Shown here piece by piece: positions 61,670-64,000 of a stretch of DNA of 64,000 bases. The stretch lies in contig MVAQ01000026.1 of assembly GCA_014825775.1 (NCBI GenBank), positions 62,001-126,000 of the forward strand, written 5' to 3'. How positions within the stretch are numbered: the first letter of the stretch is position 1; each line of letters begins with the position of its first letter. A model generated the notes under the pieces. It worked only from the letters and a program-made list of their open reading frames with translations. It was not told the DNA's origin and ran no database searches. The translations under genes and the position numbers were made by a program. This DNA comes from Krasilnikovozyma curviuscula (lineage: Eukaryota; Basidiomycota; Tremellomycetes; Cystofilobasidiales; Mrakiaceae).

Positions 61670-62987
61670 ATGGCTTCTCCCGTAACAAAGCAACTTCTCG
61701 TCGTAATTGGAGCTACAGGTAAGTTATTCCAGTTCTTTGAAGTAAGGTGGGTGTTTCTGTTCCTTACTTTCGTCCACTCCCTCAGGTGCCCAAGGTGGAT
61801 CGGTAATCACTTCTATTCTCTCAGACCCAAGAACTGCCTCGATGTACAATATCAGAGCGATCACTCGAGATGTGACAAAACCCAATTCCAGAGCTTTAGT
61901 GGCGAGAGGGTGTGAGGTCGTCTCCGTGAGGCTTTTACACTCTGTTCTGATCAAATTGGTTCTTGAATACCATTGACTGTTTTCTTTTTGTAGGCTGATC
62001 TCATGGATAAACCGTCACTCGTCAGGGCTTTCAAAGGAGCCGATTCGGTTTTTGCTGTGACGGATTATTGGCAGCTGAAACCTCACGAGTTTGAAGCTGG
62101 CATGAATATCGTCGAAGCAGCTGAGGTGAGCACTCCATTTAAGCTTTGACGTATAAAATCTAATACTTGTGCTTTCTTCTATCGTTGCTGGATTAGGATA
62201 CGAAAATCAAACATCTCGTTTGGAGCACCCTGATCAATGTCACCAAAGGTTTGCTCAGTTTTATTATTCAATTTTGTTCTGTCCTTCAATCTGATTACTT
62301 TCTTATCTCCTGTACTAGTCTCCAATGGTGTTCTCACCAAAGTCAACCACTTCGACACGAAAGCCAAAATCGAAGAACACATTCGAACGAAAACGTCCAT
62401 CCCAGCTTCATTCTTTTTACCAGGGTACTACATCACCAACCTCTCACTCCGACCATCTTCTCTGAACAACAATAACTTCGTTTTGTCATTGCCCATGCCA
62501 GCAAACGCTCCCATTCCTCTCTTAGCGACCGCCAACGACACCGGAAAGTTCGTCAAGGCCATCTTGCTTAACAAGTCCAAGACGCTCGGCAAACACGTTT
62601 TGGGAGCGACAGACTACTACACTCCACAGCGTCTGGTTGAAGAATTTGAGAAGGTCAAGCCAATTTGTGGGGAAGGTATCAAATTCGTGCAGCAAAGCGG
62701 GCATGAGTTCAAGGACTTGTTAATGAACGCAGGTGGAAGAAGCGAAGAGGTAGCGGAGGAGCTATTGCAGAACATGAGGCTGATCCCTGAATTTGGGTAC
62801 TACGGAGGCGAAAGTCTAGACTGGAGTCACTCGGTGAGTGCTCACTTACTTTTTAGTTGCAGTGAGCACATTATGAACCTGCGATGCTGACTGCTCGTTT
62901 CTATGTCATTGACAGCTTCTGGAAGAGCCTCTTACAACCTGGGAAGAACATCTTCGCACTTCTCCTCCATACAATAACTTGGAATAA
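61670..62987 (+). CDS. NmrA-like NAD(P)-binding protein
   Basis: Atypical short-chain dehydrogenase of the NmrA/HSCARG type; these sense or bind NAD(P) and often have no catalytic role. The N-terminus MASPVTKQLLVVIGATGAQGGSV holds the Rossmann motif G-A-T-G-x-x-G-G. It continues with ITRDVTKPNSRALVARGCEV, SADLMDKPSLVRAFKGADSVF, AVTDYW, GMNIVEAAEDTKIKHLVWST, HFDTKAKIEEHIRT and PASFFLPGYYITN. The catalytic Tyr-x3-Lys of true SDRs is replaced as in NmrA proteins (HFDTK). C-terminus: LLEEPLTTWEEHLRTSPPY. Five introns of 60-90 nt. The partner or ligand cannot be told. Confidence 0.88.
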
Positions 62988-63184
62988 ATAACTAGAGTCG
63001 AGCCCAAAGAGATGAATTTGTATCTACATTCTGATGGGAGTTCCGCTGAGTGAAAGCGATTCTGTCTTGCGGAATCCAAAGAATTGGCGAAGAGAACTCA
63101 ATCGGATCGGATCGTAATGATGGAAAAGATGGATCATGACGATTTCACGAGGTTACATGTACAATGAGAGTGCAGGCTCACTCC

Positions 63185-64000
63185 TCAGTCGACCTCTGTC
63201 GGTAATTTCCCGAGAAAAGTAAGGTCAGGGACCAGCGATCGTCAAACAGAACAATAGAGTAGATCCTACCTTCAACAAAGGGCTCGTTATCTTTTGATTC
63301 TGTGCGACCAGGCATACCGGGGAAATCTCCAGAGCCCCCGGGGCCAGTCCCACCTGCTCCTTCACCACCACTGTACATCCTTGTCACTAAAGACGAGCAA
63401 CACGATAGGAGTCAGTAGACGAGTTGGTACTCAAATTCAGTGTTAAATACACACTGATTGGATTCGCAATGGCCTCGAGTTCCTTTTGCTTTTCGGAGTA
63501 TTCCTCCTTGCTAGCCTCGGCAGAAGCATCCAACCAGGACATAGCCTCATCGACAGCGGACTGAAGTGTGGTCCTGTCTGCAGGATTTATTTTTTCCTTC
63601 TGCTCTTGAAGAGTATTTCTCAAGCTCTGTTGTCAAAGAAAAGGATCTGTAAGTATTCTGAACTCGACAAAGAAACAATGGTGAACGCACGTAGGTATAG
63701 GATTCGAAACTGTTTCTGATAGAGATTCTTTCAGTAACTTCCTCGTCCTCAGCCTTGTATCTCTCGGCTGAGACACATAAAGTGAAAGAGACGGGCGTTA
63801 GATTGACTTTGGAACGAAGTGGCACCAAAACTTCTTACCTTCAGAAACCATGCGTTCAATGTCCTCCTGCATCGTAGAATAAGTTATCAGAATTGTCTTT
63901 GCGATCAGAGGTGATTGACGATAGAGTTAGATTACCTTGGATAGACGGCCTTTGTCGTTCGTGATGGTGATCTTGTTTGTCTTTCCAGTAGTTTTGTCGT
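63185..64000 (-). CDS. cytosolic Hsp70 (SSA type), C-terminal part
   Basis: C-terminal substrate-binding lid of an Hsp70 chaperone; the 5' part continues beyond the window. From the right edge: TTGKTNKITITNDKGRLSK, then (after introns) MVSEAERYKAEDEEVTERI, RNSFESYTYSLRNTL, INPADRTTLQSAVDEAMSW and KEEYSEKQKELEAIANPI. The Gly-rich MYSGGEGAGGTGPGG tail follows. The last exon (63185-63195) completes EPFVE-EVD-stop. The C-terminal EEVD identifies the cytosolic/nuclear form that binds TPR co-chaperones, as opposed to the ER form (HDEL) or mitochondrial forms. The tiny last exon is 11 nt. Confidence 0.95.

Noticed and set aside
63185..64000. ER Hsp70 (BiP/KAR2)
   Set aside because: The last exon completes EEVD-stop, the cytosolic Hsp70 ending; an ER form would end in HDEL or similar.

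Overview
The window is nuclear DNA of a basidiomycete yeast, most likely a tremellomycete close to Cryptococcus or Kwoniella. Nearly every gene is split by several short GT-AG introns, mostly about 50-100 nt. Genes are packed on both strands, proteins are rich in Ser/Pro tracts, and the content is typical of that class: a CAP10-type GT90 glycosyltransferase, a Zn2Cys6 regulator, an Ire1-dependent HAC1/XBP1-type bZIP gene and a DUF7918 protein. No tRNA, rRNA, transposon or CRISPR array was recognised. Assignments rest on reading the translated exons by eye. Exon joins are given where both the splice signals and the reading frame agree.

Layout. 1-1.8 kb: C-terminal part of a PP2A B56 regulatory subunit (minus, cut by the window start). 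4.6-6.3 kb: GT18 (MGAT5-like) glycosyltransferase. 7.5-10.5 kb: Cep57/Ppc89-like spindle pole body protein (minus). 11.3-13.3 kb: SHQ1. 13.9-14.1 kb: small secreted peptide 1. 14.4-17.3 kb: GT90 (minus). 17.6-18.7 kb: MPP6 (minus), divergent from CCDC47 (18.9-20.5 kb). 21.3-22.7 kb: homocitrate synthase lacking its C-terminal third. 23.4-25.4 kb: DnaJC28-like protein. 26.4-26.7 kb: small secreted peptide 2. 27.7-29.5 kb: class III old yellow enzyme. 30.3-32.6 kb: HAC1/HXL1-type UPR regulator. 33.2-35.3 kb: tandem cupins. 36.1-38.5 kb: PFK-2/FBPase-2 with a mutated phosphatase site. 38.6-41.8 kb: Zn2Cys6 factor (minus). 42.2-43.5 kb: exosome subunit MTR3. 44.1-45.7 kb: DapA-family aldolase. 46.1-49.0 kb: PP2C phosphatase (minus). 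49.6-50.9 kb: acyl-protein thioesterase. 51.1-52.9 kb: DUF7918 protein. 53.3-54.1 kb: KGD4. 54.7-56.6 kb: alpha/beta hydrolase. 57.5-59.9 kb: probable MED17 (minus). 60.5-61.3 kb: acidic unknown. 61.7-63.0 kb: NmrA-like protein. 63.2 kb to the end: cytosolic Hsp70 (minus, cut).

Functionally this is mostly unlinked housekeeping. Loose themes are RNA biogenesis (SHQ1, MPP6, MTR3), ER folding and glycan assembly (CCDC47, HAC1/HXL1, GT18, GT90) and carbon/lysine metabolism (homocitrate synthase, PFK-2, KGD4, DapA-family aldolase).

The most notable signals are: (1) two adjacent hairpins in the bZIP gene that predict a 23-nt Ire1-type intron, whose removal moves translation into a second long open frame; (2) two paralogous secreted micro-proteins with the same 14-nt first exon and a shared RRE-x-T-x-LEKL...RQFNPRA core; (3) an in-frame truncated homocitrate synthase; (4) PFK-2/FBPase-2 with His-to-Ser and Glu-to-Gln changes in its phosphatase signature; (5) start codons placed exactly at an exon end (ATG|GT) in two genes.
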